DNA of 64,000 bases from Mimachlamys varia (Eukaryota; Mollusca; Bivalvia; Pectinida; Pectinidae): positions 36,542,688-36,606,687 of the forward strand of contig OX392535.1 in assembly GCA_947623455.1 (NCBI GenBank), given 5' to 3'. Both the position numbers and the translations under genes were made by a program. The notes under the pieces are model-generated. The model saw nothing but the letters and a program-made list of their open reading frames with translations. It was not told where the DNA came from and did no database searches. Numbering within the stretch: position 1 is the stretch's first letter; every line of letters begins with the position of its first letter. Below, one piece after another: positions 36,010 through 47,508 of this stretch.

Positions 36010-36480
36010 ATATATCATGACTTACGACTTACTTCTTTGACACGATTTGTGAAGATAACTGACCGGAAGTATCATTTCAAGGTCAATTGAAGTGCTTTCT
36101 TCACCGACTTCAAGACACGATTACAGTGATAACAATTAGTGTTAGAGTCATAGTTCTAAAATATGACATACCCTCAGTAACACTGCAAACACGTGGGTCA
36201 TTGAATAGGACATGGACATACCTTTTGCTCGTTATCTTATTTTCCCACCGACTACATGTGTTATTTCTTTGATACTATCTGTGAAAGCGGCTTGTTCGGG
36301 ATATCTTTTAAGGTCAATGACAATGCTTTCTTCACCGACATTTTAGACATGCAAACAGTGATAGTAATGAGTGTGGGAGTCGTAGTTCTAAAATATGACC
36401 TTTCTAATGCCCCCTGTGTCACGGCAAACATTCGAGGCATTCAATAGGACAAACACATTGTTCGTCATCTAGTTCTCCTA
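36010..36480. repeat. ~225-bp tandem duplication upstream of the EgtD-like gene
   Basis: Shared in order: TTCTTTGA.AC.AT.TGTGAA, TTTCTTCACCGAC, GTAGTTCTAAAATATGAC, CATTCAATAGGACA. The short frames in each unit are not recognisable proteins. Confidence 0.7.
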
Positions 36481-37520
36481 CAGTAACAACTTCAGACTCA
36501 TTTCTCAAAAGACGTTTGGGCGAAAATATTTATAAAACTTTACATAAGTGTTCGTTATAGTAAGAAGGTGGGAAAATGACATTAGGTTTTACGATCGGTA
36601 AATTCTCCTCTGATTGGTCAAAAGTTAACATTGGACAGTTTTGCTCAAATTGTGTACGTACATGTAGATGAAGTTTGATGATGCAAACCTAATTGCTGCG
36701 AGTTGGGGTCAGGGAACCTCTGTAATAGTTCCTGTTTATTTCTTAATTCGTAATGCTGAGTATGTACCCTCGCGGATTCTCATGCAGAAATTGTCAATCG
36801 CTTAAAATTACATGATATGTACTAATCATGGACATTTGTGGAGTTGTGTAACGCACGTTTAATATGACGTTTTTGTGTTGTGAAGGCGACATGTTGTTAC
36901 CTTCCGTTTTGTTTGTTCACATATTGTCAGCACTGTAGCAATGTCGTTCTTGCACATATTTCGATCAAATTTTGTATATTGGTAATGCATGAAAATACAT
37001 AGCGGCGTGTTTTAAGGTTGCGATGATTAAGACAAATCTTACTACATGTTGCATATAATTATTTTGTCATTGCTTTAACGGCTTCTTTCATGCGTATATT
37101 TTGATCAAACGTTTTCTACAGGTCACGCATGAGAAAATATTTAACGATATTAGGTTTCAGTGGTCCGCTGTTTTATTTTCAAATGCTTTTATTTTCGTCC
37201 TTGCTGCTTCATTCCATAGTCAAAATCAAGGTCATCGCTACTACATATATATAAACTCATTGATAATTTACTGGATGGTGTTCAATTTGTCGTCATGGCA
37301 AATGTTAAAGGAAATATAAATACCGTATTTAATCGTTTTAATTGTATACATCTTGATCAAAGAAAACAAACTGCACTGATCATACATATAAAAAAAAAAA
37401 AAAAACAGAAAACAAAAAAGATTATGTAAGTAATTAATGCACTATAAATTAATATCTATAAATATAGAAACTGTGGCACAAGATATGTTTCAACCTATTA
37501 ACTTATATATTTTTGTACAG
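36481..37520. other. upstream region of the EgtD-like gene; promoter or 5' exon not identified
   Basis: The first coding ATG is preceded by an acceptor-like sequence at 37511-37520, so the true promoter and a 5' exon may lie here or further upstream. A weakly repeated TTTCGATCAAA.TTTT..TA..GGT..TGCATGA stretch occurs at about 36960 and 37098. Confidence 0.4.
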
Positions 37521-37523
37521 AAC

Positions 37524-37700
37524 ATGGATGATACAAGTAGACAACTCTTGGTGAAAGGCCTGACATCCTTCCCGAAGTACATACCAACTTGGTACAATTA
37601 TGATGAAGTCGGATCCGAGCTAGAAGACAGATGTACCATTGACAACACAGGCTACTACTTAAGACGTAGCCAAATATGCATTCTGGAAACATCCATACAA
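37524..37700 (+). CDS. EgtD-like gene, coding exon 1
   Basis: Residues 1-59, ending in phase 0. The acceptor-like TTTTGTACAG lies just before (37511-37520) and the donor is CAA|GTAAGA. It holds the N-terminal substrate-side segment with YNYDEVGSELED and GYYLRRSQ. Bacterial relatives have roughly 15 more N-terminal residues, so this exon may not be the first coding one. Confidence 0.85.
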
Positions 37701-40700
37701 GTAAGAAATCATTATATATTTGTTCAAATAAGAACTTCAAACATGCAAACGTTGCGCTATTCCAAATCAGTGTTTGTTGGACCTTTCTTGACTCCGATAT
37801 TCCTCGTTGATGTTGTATGTACGCTGATAGCTTCAGAACTTTCAATAAGAAGAGAGCTAGTAGCTTTAGTCTTATTTAAGCTAGCAATAATGTCAGAAGA
37901 TACACAGAAGGTATTAAGAAAGGTCGAAGGAAAGCGCTTTCCAAAACAGACTTCTTGACAAGAATATGTAAATCATTGTTATTTCGATAGGAGTTTATTA
38001 ACGCCTATTATTTATTTATTAATTAATACAATACATTCCAATAAAATAAGTTATCGCTTTGATGATTGCCTTTGATCGTACGTATGTAAACTATCTTCTT
38101 TATTATTACTCTGATCTCCGGTGTATATTTATAACCCAATACTTACAGTCTACACTGACATTCACTCGATAACCTTTGTCGTGCAAACTATAGTTATTTT
38201 CCAACAACTATACTTGAGAACGTGCCAAATTTTCATGACGTGGACAATACATGTGGGCGGAACTATGCAAATTATTCAGTTCGAGTCACAATTGTCTGAC
38301 GTCATCAACAATGGACATGGGCGGGGTTAACCACGGCTAATGCAAACTTCATGCTGTTACATTTATATATAATATATAAACTTTATTTATTTTACAACAA
38401 TTATGAAACAAGCTATACAACTTATATTAATCACTCTTGTTGGCCCGGATGTTAGCGCGCGAGGGATCTTATTGTGGGAGGAAACCGGAGTACCCGGAGA
38501 AAACCCACGTGATCGGGCAGGTGACCCCATACCTTTTCACGTCCGATCGGGGAATCGAACCCCCACCGCCTTGGTGAAAGGCAAGTGTGCTATCCACTGC
38601 ACCACCCGACCATGCTGTTACATTTATTGAACCGTTTTCACGTTTGTAAGTTTGAAATGAAATTTATGTCCGCAAATGGGCCTATTTTGAAAAGAAATGT
38701 CATGGACCATTTACAGAAAAATACTGTAAATACAAGAATTAACCTTTGATTTTGTTTAGTTTATGAGGTCATAAATCCAATAGAGCAGTCAGTAAATTTA
38801 ATGTAAACGCTTCGCGTTCACGCAATTTACCTTGTGCTCCCTTGGATTTATGATATCATAACCTAAACAAAATCAAAGGTTAATCCTTAAAAGAAACACA
38901 GGAAAAGATCGGGAAATACCTTGGTTTAACGTAAAGTTGTTTGTGGTGGTTTGCTAACAAAGGAAAGTCAACATTTGCCGAACTTTGAGTGTGGTTACAT
39001 TTTGAGCAATTTACCCTTATCTGTCGATTTAAGGCTATTATGACCCATATGGCCTATCTCAATGATTTTGATAAAAGGTAGTTTATCCTTGACATTTTGA
39101 ATGTACAAAAGACAGAGAACAGGAACTTTATAATTTATAAGAAGATACAGTCGAGTCAAATAATGATTTTAAGTGCATCATATAGCTCTTTCGTACTTCT
39201 AGGACTGGTCAATGTAAGCTAGGACCTAAACAGTGAAGCCTATGAGACATACACTCTCCCTTTATTTCAATTTTCATAAAGTTCCAAATATTGAAAGTTT
39301 TCAACTGATTATCAAGACTTGGTACACTTAACGTCCGTATTCTAATCCCTGCCCCTATTAGATTAAATCGATTTATTGTACGTGGCATATAGGTTAACCT
39401 CGGGTGTTAACATACTCAATATGGGTGTATGAATACATTTTTATGGGTATTTTGTGGAAATATCCATTACAGGAGGCACAGTTGTCTAGTGGTAGGACGC
39501 CGGGCATGGGATCGAAAGGCGCGGGACTTGTGTTGTATTCTTGAACAAGATACTTTACTCTGCTTATTACAGTCTACTCAGCTGTAAATGAGTATGTTGT
39601 TTTGGTAGTGCTTGAAATTGTAGAATGCTAGCTATGAACGCCGAAATGGCAGCACCAGTTGTATGTCCCAAGGGAGGTGACGATATTGGCTGGTTACTAA
39701 GGCCCTACAACCTCGGATAATAATTTGTGACGACCTTTAAGATTGTGATAAAGACTGATTATTATCAGTCACTCTGCTCTTTTTGTCTAATGCTCCATTT
39801 CTTCTGTTAGACTATCGGTAACATTTAAAAAATATCAGTGTTCCTTTCAAAGCCGGAGCAAAGGTATACGATTTTTTTTTAAACATTTCGAAAATTGATT
39901 TTTTTTCGAAATGTTTTTTCTGTTTGCGTCAAGATTGCTGATTAAAGGTATAAGATGCATGAATATTATTTTCTGAAACGTTAGTGCATATGACATATTT
40001 ATTATAATTACACTGTTGCTTCATGGATTGGTGGGGCAAAACTTTTGTCTTTGTTATATATGCGAGTTGTCAAATTAATATTACTTGTTTCCAGTATTAC
40101 TGTAATCGGTTTTTTAACATATATATTCCATCTCTTGTATTTATTACAGGAAATTATTCCATCCGTTCCGTACGATCTCTCGTTGGTGGACTTGGGCAGC
40201 GGAAGTTGTTCCAAGACGAGATATTTTCTGGATGAAATGCTGCTTCGACAAAAGCAATTAACGTTTTACCCTGTAGACATCTCAGGAGGTACAGCATGTT
40301 TTCAAATTTCTGTAGTAGAAATTATAACGCCATAAATAGATGATAGTTCTACGACGTAATGTGATTGTCTCAGTTATGAAAATTGCACCACAAAAGTGAA
40401 AACATTGCCTTCCTAATATCAGGATTTAACGTCATATTTGTTTTAACTTTTATAGAAATGACTTTCAATCCATATACAGTATTTACATTTTTACGGATAA
40501 CCAGTACAATTTGACAAAAGGAATCAAATCCAATTTATTGAATATTGAAATTTAGATTTTATACAAAAGATATATTCCATACCTTTCTCGTAAATCATGA
40601 GAATGGCAATTGAATAGTAAATTTCTTGTTCCTTAACACATGTAATGTACCTAGGTTTTTGAAGTTTCCAAATATTTTCACTGTAGATTTTCTGATGAAA

Positions 40701-43700
40701 ACGGTGGAACAGATTTCAAGTGAATACGGACAGAGATTAACGGTATCACCTGTGACAGCCAATTATGAAAGCGGAATAGAAAAACTAAGGTAGGCCAACT
40801 CAGTATGTAAACATGCAATAAACATATTTATTGAACCTTCAATAATTCAAGTAAACATGTATAGTTTACGTTCATCTTGATGCACAACTTAGCTTATTTG
40901 AAAATTACTCACCTTTAACGTTTATGAAAAATGTTCGTCCACCTTTAGATATATTTTTTTTTAATTTTGTGTGAAAAACATTTCAATATCATTTGGTATT
41001 AATTGCGCAATACAATTCATTTTTAGCCTATAGCAAACGGTAATATATTGATTTGATATACAGGATGTAATTGTGATTATAGCAGAGTCATAAGTTGTAT
41101 GATCTCCATGCACTGATCGTCTGCTCAGTTACTGCTGGAATCTTATAGTAACATTTGTATTACTTTCTGTATATATGGATCATCTTGTTACACATTAGTT
41201 TTAACATGTGTCTGAAATAAAAAGTCTTCTAATAATGCATTCCCCCCTCCAGTCGTCCCTCTCCTTCCTTGTCTATTTTTGCCAACCATCTTAATGTTAT
41301 ACCATCCTACTGCCAATTTCAATGGTAAAGAGACGAATTGATATAAGTACTTGTTTTCGACTCCTAAATATTGATTGATGTATTGACTGTATATTTGCCA
41401 TTTATTGACAAAAAACTGTTTAAACTATATTTAAGTGAAAATATGTGATTGTTTTGTAGACATTGTCAGTTTTTGTCCCAATTAAATTACCATTAAATCA
41501 TATCGTACATTAGTTTCTACATTTCTGCATGTCAGCTGTGCCGATATTTTGCTTTACTACTGAATAAACTAGTAATTATCCTATGCTAGCTTAAATTCGT
41601 GTCGATAAATGACGAATTTCATTTTTTTTTTCTGATTACATTTTCAGATGCGAGGATGGTCCAAAGATTATTTTATGGTTTGGTAGCATCATCAATCTGT
41701 CCTACGAAGACCAAGTGGATAAACTGAAGCTGATATCAAGTATGATGACAGGTATGTTGCATCCTTGAAACTACTTGGGTTACGCTCTCTCACTTTCTCT
41801 TTTCCCCTGAATATGCCCTGATGAACTCAAAGGCTTACGACACAAGAACTCGACAGAGACATATTGAGGATGATTATGAGCAAATTAGACTTTTTAGAAA
41901 ATGCTCAATTTGATAAGCCTTCTTGTTGTAAATGAAAAAGCTGCCTCAGTTTTGACTTTGAGGACTTTACATTTGCTTGGAAGTGACCAAAATTAACATG
42001 GCAGGTGTCGTTCATGAAGCGGAAGACTCTTACTCGGCTTTTGATTTTTTACATTTTCGGAGATAACCGTGAACATCTCTACTTTGTTCATATTGTTTCC
42101 CTAGCTTACTCGATTTTGAGTTGGGATTGTTGTTCTGTTGACGCTTTGGTATTCCCTATTTTTGCATTCTCACCAAACAGATTTAAGCATAGCGACTCGA
42201 CATACACGTACATAACTCGAACATTACAAATAAAATGATATATTTATGACGAATATAATAACAAGGGTATTCGTGTTTTTTTTAATTTATCTATTTTGTT
42301 TGTTTTTAGAGTGGGGGGGGGGGGGCACGACATAATTCGTTTTAACCTATATTACAACTCGAATTTAGAAAAATGTTGAATGGAAAAATAATAAACACAA
42401 AAACAACAAAACAAATCACCAATGGATTATTCACGAAATGAAATAGATAAAACCACTATTTAATGAGTACGTTAGTTGAAAAACATAATTTATCTATTTT
42501 CAATTGTTACCGATTTTATTTTAATCTTAGTATAACAGAACTGGTGACATATCGACCAAGAAGGAATTGTTTACGCGTTTGATCCCTCTACTTCTAGATT
42601 AGTTTAGAACTTTCGGATTCGCACCTTTTGGCCCCTAGCATCACTGAATAGTCCTAGGAGGACGAAACAGCTGTATGATGCAATTTAATTAATATTTTTT
42701 GGCGTACTGTATCTATTAATAAATTTAAATGGTTCTGCATATATGTGTGTTACGTCATCTTTTGTATAAGTAGAAATAACATAGAAGCACTTGTCTGAAT
42801 TTTTAACATTTAGATTGAGGTAAATGAAATGTTAAATTAAAGTGTATTCTTTCAGATAGATGTCATCTGGTGTTTAGTGTCGATATAACCCAAGACAAGA
42901 AAACAGTGCTTCAGGCATACAACGACGAAGGCGGTAAGAATGCAATAAATTAAAATTGTGCATGAAATAAAACAAGATATTACGATTTTGGAAAAAAAAT
43001 CACAAATTAAAAACCATATAAACGATTATGTCTTATAAATAAATAAATAAATAAATATAAATATATATATAAATATACAATATTTGATATAGCGCCCTAT
43101 CTAGCTAACATAAGCCACTCTAAAGCGCTTTACAGTACATAGATATACAATTCTTATACAATCAATACAATTAACACATACAGTTCTATCATATACAATT
43201 CTGAGGAGTTCGCAGGAGCTGCCATATCGGGCGCTAACTACTTGTCCTATACCACCTGGCTAATATCTCCATATGTGTGTGTATGCATGCGTGTGTGCTG
43301 GAGATGAATTGTGTTCTGTTTGTAGTGGGACCGTGTTTCCAACGGCATCTTTTATAGTGCCACCACACTTGAATGCTACATCACAGATACTGCAACATCC
43401 ACCCCAGACCATTTTAAACTCCACCTGGGTTGTTGGAGTTGTGTGGGCAGGAGAAAAACACTTTCTCTGAATGTTCCATGCGTATGACGATTACGGGGAT
43501 CGAACCCCGGCCGCCTGCATGGAAGGCCGGAGTGTTACCCACTCGACCAATCCGCCCATTATGATTCATTTATTTATCTAGTTTTGTATTATTATCGAGC
43601 TTAATGAATGATGGAGATTGTAAGACTTTCTGTGTTTGTGCATTAGAAAAAAGACTATTATCCACTACAAATTAATAGAGCTCTATATAAATGTTGAACA

Positions 43701-45240
43701 TTAGTATTATTATATTACGAACAGTTCATTTCTTTACTATTTCGTAAGTTATTCTGCGTAGAATAATTATGTTTCTATATTCCTGTATATTTATACTTTT
43801 GTAGATTGGGTTACATGTAATTTGACAATGACAATTGGCCTGCAACATAGACGTGTATGCTATCAGAGTTATTTTCCTATTATTCATCTAGAATGATTTT
43901 ACATGTTTCATAAAATGCGAGCTCGTTCTACAAAATTCGATTTCACTAGCAGGTACGTCAATGGCGCTCTACATTCTCATCCATAGGTCTTGAGAAGAAG
44001 TTCTTTCAAAATGGGATTCTAAGACTGAACAGAGATGAAGACAGCCAAATCCATCTCGACAAATTCCATTATAAGGTTGATTTTATCTCCGACTCCTCTC
44101 CTGATTACATGAGTTACTTCAGGGCGTACATCCAGGCAAAGGAAAATCTATACTATTCGATTCGTAAGTAGCTTCTTACTTAAACAGACTGTATAGCTGT
44201 ATAATCATGGTATATTTATCAGCTACGTGTCTTACTTGTAGATGATATTTAACCCTCTCATCAATGCAAGCAAATGGACTAGTTTAGATAAATTGTTAGA
44301 GGAATATACGCAAAATTCTCAGGGGTGAAACGGTTCTGTTTCAGTGGGCTACCAGTCCACACCAAACAGGAGGCTGTGACCTTGAAATTGTAAAATACGA
44401 GTTGAAAAGTAATTTACCTGTGTAACGTAATTTAATTTAATTTTCATTATTGTTCTACATATTTTGGACCATAGTCAATAGGTAATGATTTTTATTACAA
44501 TGACTGTTAGTATCACGAACGAATCCCAAATAGGTAAAATTACTATTCGGCAACAAAAGAATACCTCATTTGCCTTGCGACTGTTAAAAAAATGCTTCCA
44601 ACCTTATTCCGTGTGGTTACCGAGGTAAATATTCAGAACGAGGAGAGAAATAAGTTGCATTACAAAGATAAAGTTAAAACTATAATCTTGAACGAACTGA
44701 AATACTTTCACATACACATTGAAGCAATTGCGCTATATATACGCAATGACTCGAACGTGATTTCAAATACTAGTAGGATGCTTTTGGGTTGTTTATCATC
44801 ATTGCTACAGCATCAAAAAGGATTATATCGGGATGTCAAGGCAAAAATTGATACATGGCGATATCATTTAAAAGGAGACTACCGGAATATTGTCGTTTCA
44901 AGAAGGACACATCTCTTGTAGTAATTGGGGAAATAAAGATGGCCGACTTTCTCTTTTGAGGCGTATAAAAATTAAAAAGTTATCTCTTTTACTACGGAAA
45001 CTATAAATAAGTCCATATATAAGTATGTTATGATAATCTCTCTGGTTTACAGCTGGACTTAAAATTGATCTCGAATTTGAGGAAGGCGAGCGCCTATATT
45101 TACATGAAGGGCCCGGAGTAAGCTGTAAATACACAAAGGAGCAAATACATAATCTGACAGAGAGGGCGGGGCTCCTCCTCACAGACACATGGACGGACGA
45201 GAAACAACACGCCATGTTCTGCAGGTGTAAAATTCGATGA
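37524..45240 (+). CDS. EgtD-like histidine N-alpha-methyltransferase family gene (7 coding exons)
   Basis: This is an SAM-dependent methyltransferase of the EgtD family, which in bacteria trimethylates histidine to hercynine, the first step of ergothioneine synthesis. Coding exons are 37524-37700, 40150-40288, 40687-40789, 41648-41751, 42856-42933, 43987-44163 and 45053-45240. All introns are GT-AG and phases join cleanly to 321 residues plus TGA, the same length as I recall for mycobacterial EgtD. Visible family motifs: N-terminal GLTSFPKYIPTWYNYDEVGS; GYYLRRSQ (about 43-50, the region of a substrate-binding Tyr); SAM motif VDLGSGS (72-78); YPVDIS (99-104); WFGSIIN (150-156, substrate-binding Asn region); AYNDEGG (195-201); GVSCKYT (281-287). 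The start at 37524 follows a splice-acceptor-like TTTTGTACAG, so a 5' UTR exon or a short N-terminal coding exon may lie upstream; an in-frame ATG at 37437 is the alternative. Metazoan homologues are usually annotated by similarity only. The family call is firm; histidine as substrate is not. Confidence 0.9.
38367..38610 (-). mobile_element. tRNA-derived SINE with conserved core, copy 2 (intron 1)
   Basis: The minus-strand head GGTCGGGTGGTGCAGTGGAT, B box GGGTTCGATTCCCC, a core with GGGTACTCCGGTTTCCTCCC and an AT-rich tail are complete. It is flanked by a 17-bp direct repeat CATGCTGTTACATTTAT at 38350-38366 and 38611-38627, so it is a young insertion in intron 1 of the EgtD-like gene. Confidence 0.9.
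38734..38888. mobile_element. foldback element in intron 1 (~155 bp)
   Basis: Arms ATTAACCTTTGATTTTGTTT and TCATAAATCCAA are mirrored at the right end. It probably folds into a long hairpin in the pre-mRNA. Confidence 0.75.
39175..39219 (-). pseudogene. decayed hammerhead ribozyme (copy g, intron 1)
   Basis: The minus strand keeps GTCCTAGAAGTAC, CGAAA and TGATGC. The CTGANGA box has become TTGACCA, so core bases are lost. Confidence 0.6.
39473..39786 (+). mobile_element. tRNA-derived SINE (intron 1)
   Basis: The A-box-like TTGTCTAGTGGTAGGACGC is followed by a decayed B box. The body reads CTTGAACAAGATACTTTACT, AGTCTACTCAGCTGTAAATG, GTGCTTGAAATTGTAGAATG, typical of invertebrate tRNA-SINE bodies. 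Single copy in this window. Confidence 0.55.
40150..40288 (+). CDS. EgtD-like gene, coding exon 2
   Basis: Acceptor TTATTACAG|GAA, donor GGAG|GTACAG; ends in phase 1. Encodes the SAM-binding motif LVDLGSGSCSKTR and YPVDIS (residues 60-105). Confidence 0.9.
40687..40789 (+). CDS. EgtD-like gene, coding exon 3
   Basis: Acceptor CACTGTAG|AT, donor CTAAG|GTAGGC; ends in phase 2. Encodes residues 106-139 and part of 140, including VTANYES, the counterpart of the bacterial GDFE/ADYE SAM-side motif. Confidence 0.88.
41648..41751 (+). CDS. EgtD-like gene, coding exon 4
   Basis: Acceptor ATTTTCAG|A, donor ACAG|GTATGT. Encodes residues 140-174 with ILWFGSIINLSYED. Compared with the GSxIGNL pattern I know from the family, this loop looks one residue shorter and lacks the Gly before Asn156. 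Confidence 0.88.
41930..42200 (+). pseudogene. Penelope-like 3' tail fragment (intron 4)
   Basis: Diverged tail: CATGGCAGGTGTCGTTCATG to TTGACGCTTTGGTATTCCC, no RT remnant. A hammerhead relic follows at 42638 on the same strand. Confidence 0.6.
42638..42681 (+). pseudogene. inactivated hammerhead ribozyme (copy d, intron 4)
   Basis: Stems I, II and III are conserved but the core reads CTGAATA where CTGANGA is required. The catalytic G8 is replaced, so self-cleavage should be lost. It lies on the coding strand of the EgtD-like gene, in intron 4. Confidence 0.75.
42856..42933 (+). CDS. EgtD-like gene, coding exon 5
   Basis: Acceptor TTCTTTCAG|AT, donor GGCG|GTAAGA. Encodes residues 175-200 with VFSVDITQDKKTVLQAYNDEG; Tyr196 sits where EgtD has a substrate-binding Tyr in the AYDDxxG motif. 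Confidence 0.88.
43036..43558 (-). mobile_element. long tRNA-derived SINE, full head (intron 5)
   Basis: On the minus strand the head is TGGGCGGATTGGTCGAGTGG with B box GGGGTTCGATCCCC. The body then matches 26066-26525, including AAAGCGCTTTAGAGTGG and the AGGGCGCTATATCAAATAT tail. An ATTT/AT-rich tail occupies 43036-43080. It lies in intron 5 of the EgtD-like gene. Confidence 0.8.
43987..44163 (+). CDS. EgtD-like gene, coding exon 6
   Basis: Acceptor ATCCATAG|GT, donor GATTC|GTAAGT. Encodes residues 201-259, including FFQNGILRLNRDED, the family's F-N-x-N-x-L-x-R-I/L-N-R-E-like segment. Confidence 0.88.
45053..45240 (+). CDS. EgtD-like gene, terminal coding exon 7
   Basis: Acceptor TGGTTTACAG|CT; TGA at 45238-45240. 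Encodes residues 260-321, with LEFEEGERL, GVSCKYTKEQ and the C-terminal GLLLTDTWTDEKQHAMFC, matching the family's GxxxxxxWTDxxxxFxL ending. Gly281 occupies the position where EgtD has an imidazole-contacting Glu in its ExS motif. I see no strong AATAAA close downstream. Confidence 0.88.
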
Positions 45241-45597
45241 TGTAAACTTGCATATAATTCGAACGGCAGGGTAGTGCAACGTATTTACAAGTTGAATACA
45301 TAAGCAAATGTTAATAAGGCTACTGTAGATTGAAACTATTTTTACGTACTGTAATCTCTGTAGTTTCGTAACTTATTCTATCATCTATATACTGCTTTAT
45401 ACCACTTACCGGTAACATGATCAACTTAATATCATGATCTGACAGTGTGAGAACCAGTTGAGAACGACTTGAGAAGAACTTGAGAACGAATTTTCCCATT
45501 TAACAGCGCGTGAGAACGTATTTTCTCAAAAAAGAACGTCTTTTAAACACTTTGATTAAGAAATAGATAAGGTAGTAGGAAATAGATGATGAACAGT

Positions 45598-45727
45598 TTA
45601 TCACCCAATATTTTCAGGGTTTGTCGCTCGAACAATTTTCTCATCGCTCATACTTGGATAAAATCTCGAGTCCACTTGCCGTGCTCGCGATGAGAAAATT
45701 GTTCTCACCTGAAAATACAGTGTGATA
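45598..45727. mobile_element. foldback element (~130 bp) downstream of the EgtD-like gene
   Basis: Arms TTATCAC..TATTTTCAGG and GAACAATTTTCTCATCGC are mirrored. Just upstream (45449-45540) TGAGAACGA-type motifs are repeated. Confidence 0.7.
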
Positions 45728-46869
45728 ATCTATAAATACGTATTTATTTTACATTACACTATGCAATGAATATCGTTTGCGCGATTATTGTATTCGCGAT
45801 CGACATTTGTTTGTATTGTTACAACGATTGTCGGTTTATTGTCATTTTGTTCAAATTTTATCACCACATAAGCGGCTATTTAGACATTTAACTTCTTAAC
45901 TGCTATAAAATAGCTGTTTTAGTATCACGTTAAATGTCATATGGCAGCTGCAAGATTCTGTATAAATGCTTTTATCGTTCTTTCGAGTGAATATCATCGT
46001 GGCGATTATTTGATTTATTGTAATTGCTGGTGACGAATAAGTTTGCATACATATTTCTTAGTGATTACCATTTTCGTTAAAACAGCTACTATTATAATAT
46101 CCTTTTGATCGAAAATTCAAACATGTACGATAAAAGTTGGAAGTATAGTTTCGAAAACGTACCATAACTTATTTTAAGCAATTCGAAAGAAACGTTTAAG
46201 CGTTTTAAGGAATCCTTTTTAATAAATTTTTAAGCACACTTTGATATTTTTTTATTTCTTTATTAAAAATGACAGTTTATTACAAAATAATGTTATACTG
46301 TTTCATCTTGATGGATATCTTTTTTATCAGTATTTGTGTAATTTTCCAATTTAAAGATCGTGTTTATCTGCACGGAATATTAGTTTTACCATACCTTGTT
46401 CTGTACTTGGAAATGACGTCTGCTGTGTATGAAACTATTTATAATGTAGACATATGATATTAACGAAGAACATCTAAAACATGCTTTGCTAGGACGCACT
46501 TAATTATTGCTAGAGGGAACATGTTTTTTTACTCCAGATATTTTCAAATTGCTTTGGAAACAATACATTATATTAATGGGTTTCAAGTTTATATTACTAA
46601 ACACCATGTATATAAATGCAAAACATATTAATATGATATACACAGAACATCTTAGGGTTCCGTGCTTTCAGCGTTAACTAATATATATACACTGTAATCG
46701 TGTTGTACAAGTATTTATATCATTGATCTTTGGATAGAATGTAAAGGATTATATTTAGTAAATACTTAGAAGCGGTTGAAACTGTAATTTACTTTCCTTC
46801 CCTCAACACTACGTCTTATGTTTTCAATACTTGCTCTTAAGCACAAAAATCATCCCAGCCAAAAGATGA
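45728..46869. other. no feature recognised
   Basis: AT-rich. A 62-codon hydrophobic frame at 46269-46457 has no recognisable family. Confidence 0.45.
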
Positions 46870-47280
46870 TATTTACAAATAAAGGCCTTAGTATATATAT
46901 ATTTTTTTACCACAATACTCCGTGTTATTCCACTCTCAGACCATTGTATAAACTGTTGGATAAACATAATTATGTTATATACCATTATTGGTATATATGG
47001 CTTTCCGGACTTTTGATTGGTTGCGAAGGTGACCTTTGACCGGAAAGCACGCGGTTAAAATGTCACGAGCGGATTGGTGTATATATATATATATATTTCT
47101 ACCACAATACTCCGTGTTATTCGACTCTCAGACCATTGTATGACTGTTGGATGAATATAATTATGTTATATACCATTATTGGTATATATGACTTTCCGGA
47201 CTTTTGATTGTATGCGAAGGTGAAATTTGACCGGAAATCACGAGGTTAAAATGTCACGAGCGGATTGTTGATGTCGTCAT
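46870..47280 (+). repeat. ~200-bp tandem duplication
   Basis: Two units (about 46896-47075 and 47098-47272) share CCACAATACTCCGTGTTATT, ATACCATTATTGGTATATAT and AATGTCACGAGCGGATTG. A related fragment in reverse orientation is at 4805-4890 and another at 56205-56370. Confidence 0.75.
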
Positions 47281-47338
47281 CGATTGTTGACGTCGTCACA
47301 ACTTGGCGGGAATATATACGTGTTGTTTTTTTAGAAAC

Positions 47339-47508
47339 AGGTTACACGACTCGTGGTTATTGGATATTAAATGTATTTCACTCGAGTTAATTTTTTTTTT
47401 AAAGTTACAAAAGCCACTCGCTAAAGCTCGTGTCTTTTGTAACTTTTAAAAAATAATTAACTCGAGTGAAATAAATTCTATATCCAACAACCATTCGTTG
47501 TGTAACCT
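47339..47508. mobile_element. foldback MITE (170 bp)
   Basis: AGGTTACAC...GTGTAACCT termini with inner arms ATTTCACTCGAGTTAAT and AAAGTTACAAAAG. The termini recur at 56145. Confidence 0.8.

Noticed and set aside
36087..36447. Two ~60-codon frames that resemble each other
   Set aside because: They belong to a diverged 225-bp tandem duplication, and the similarity is explained by the DNA repeat.
37437..37523. In-frame N-terminal extension of the EgtD-like protein from the ATG at 37437
   Set aside because: The extension does not resemble the family N terminus, and an acceptor-like TTTTGTACAG sits directly before the ATG at 37524.
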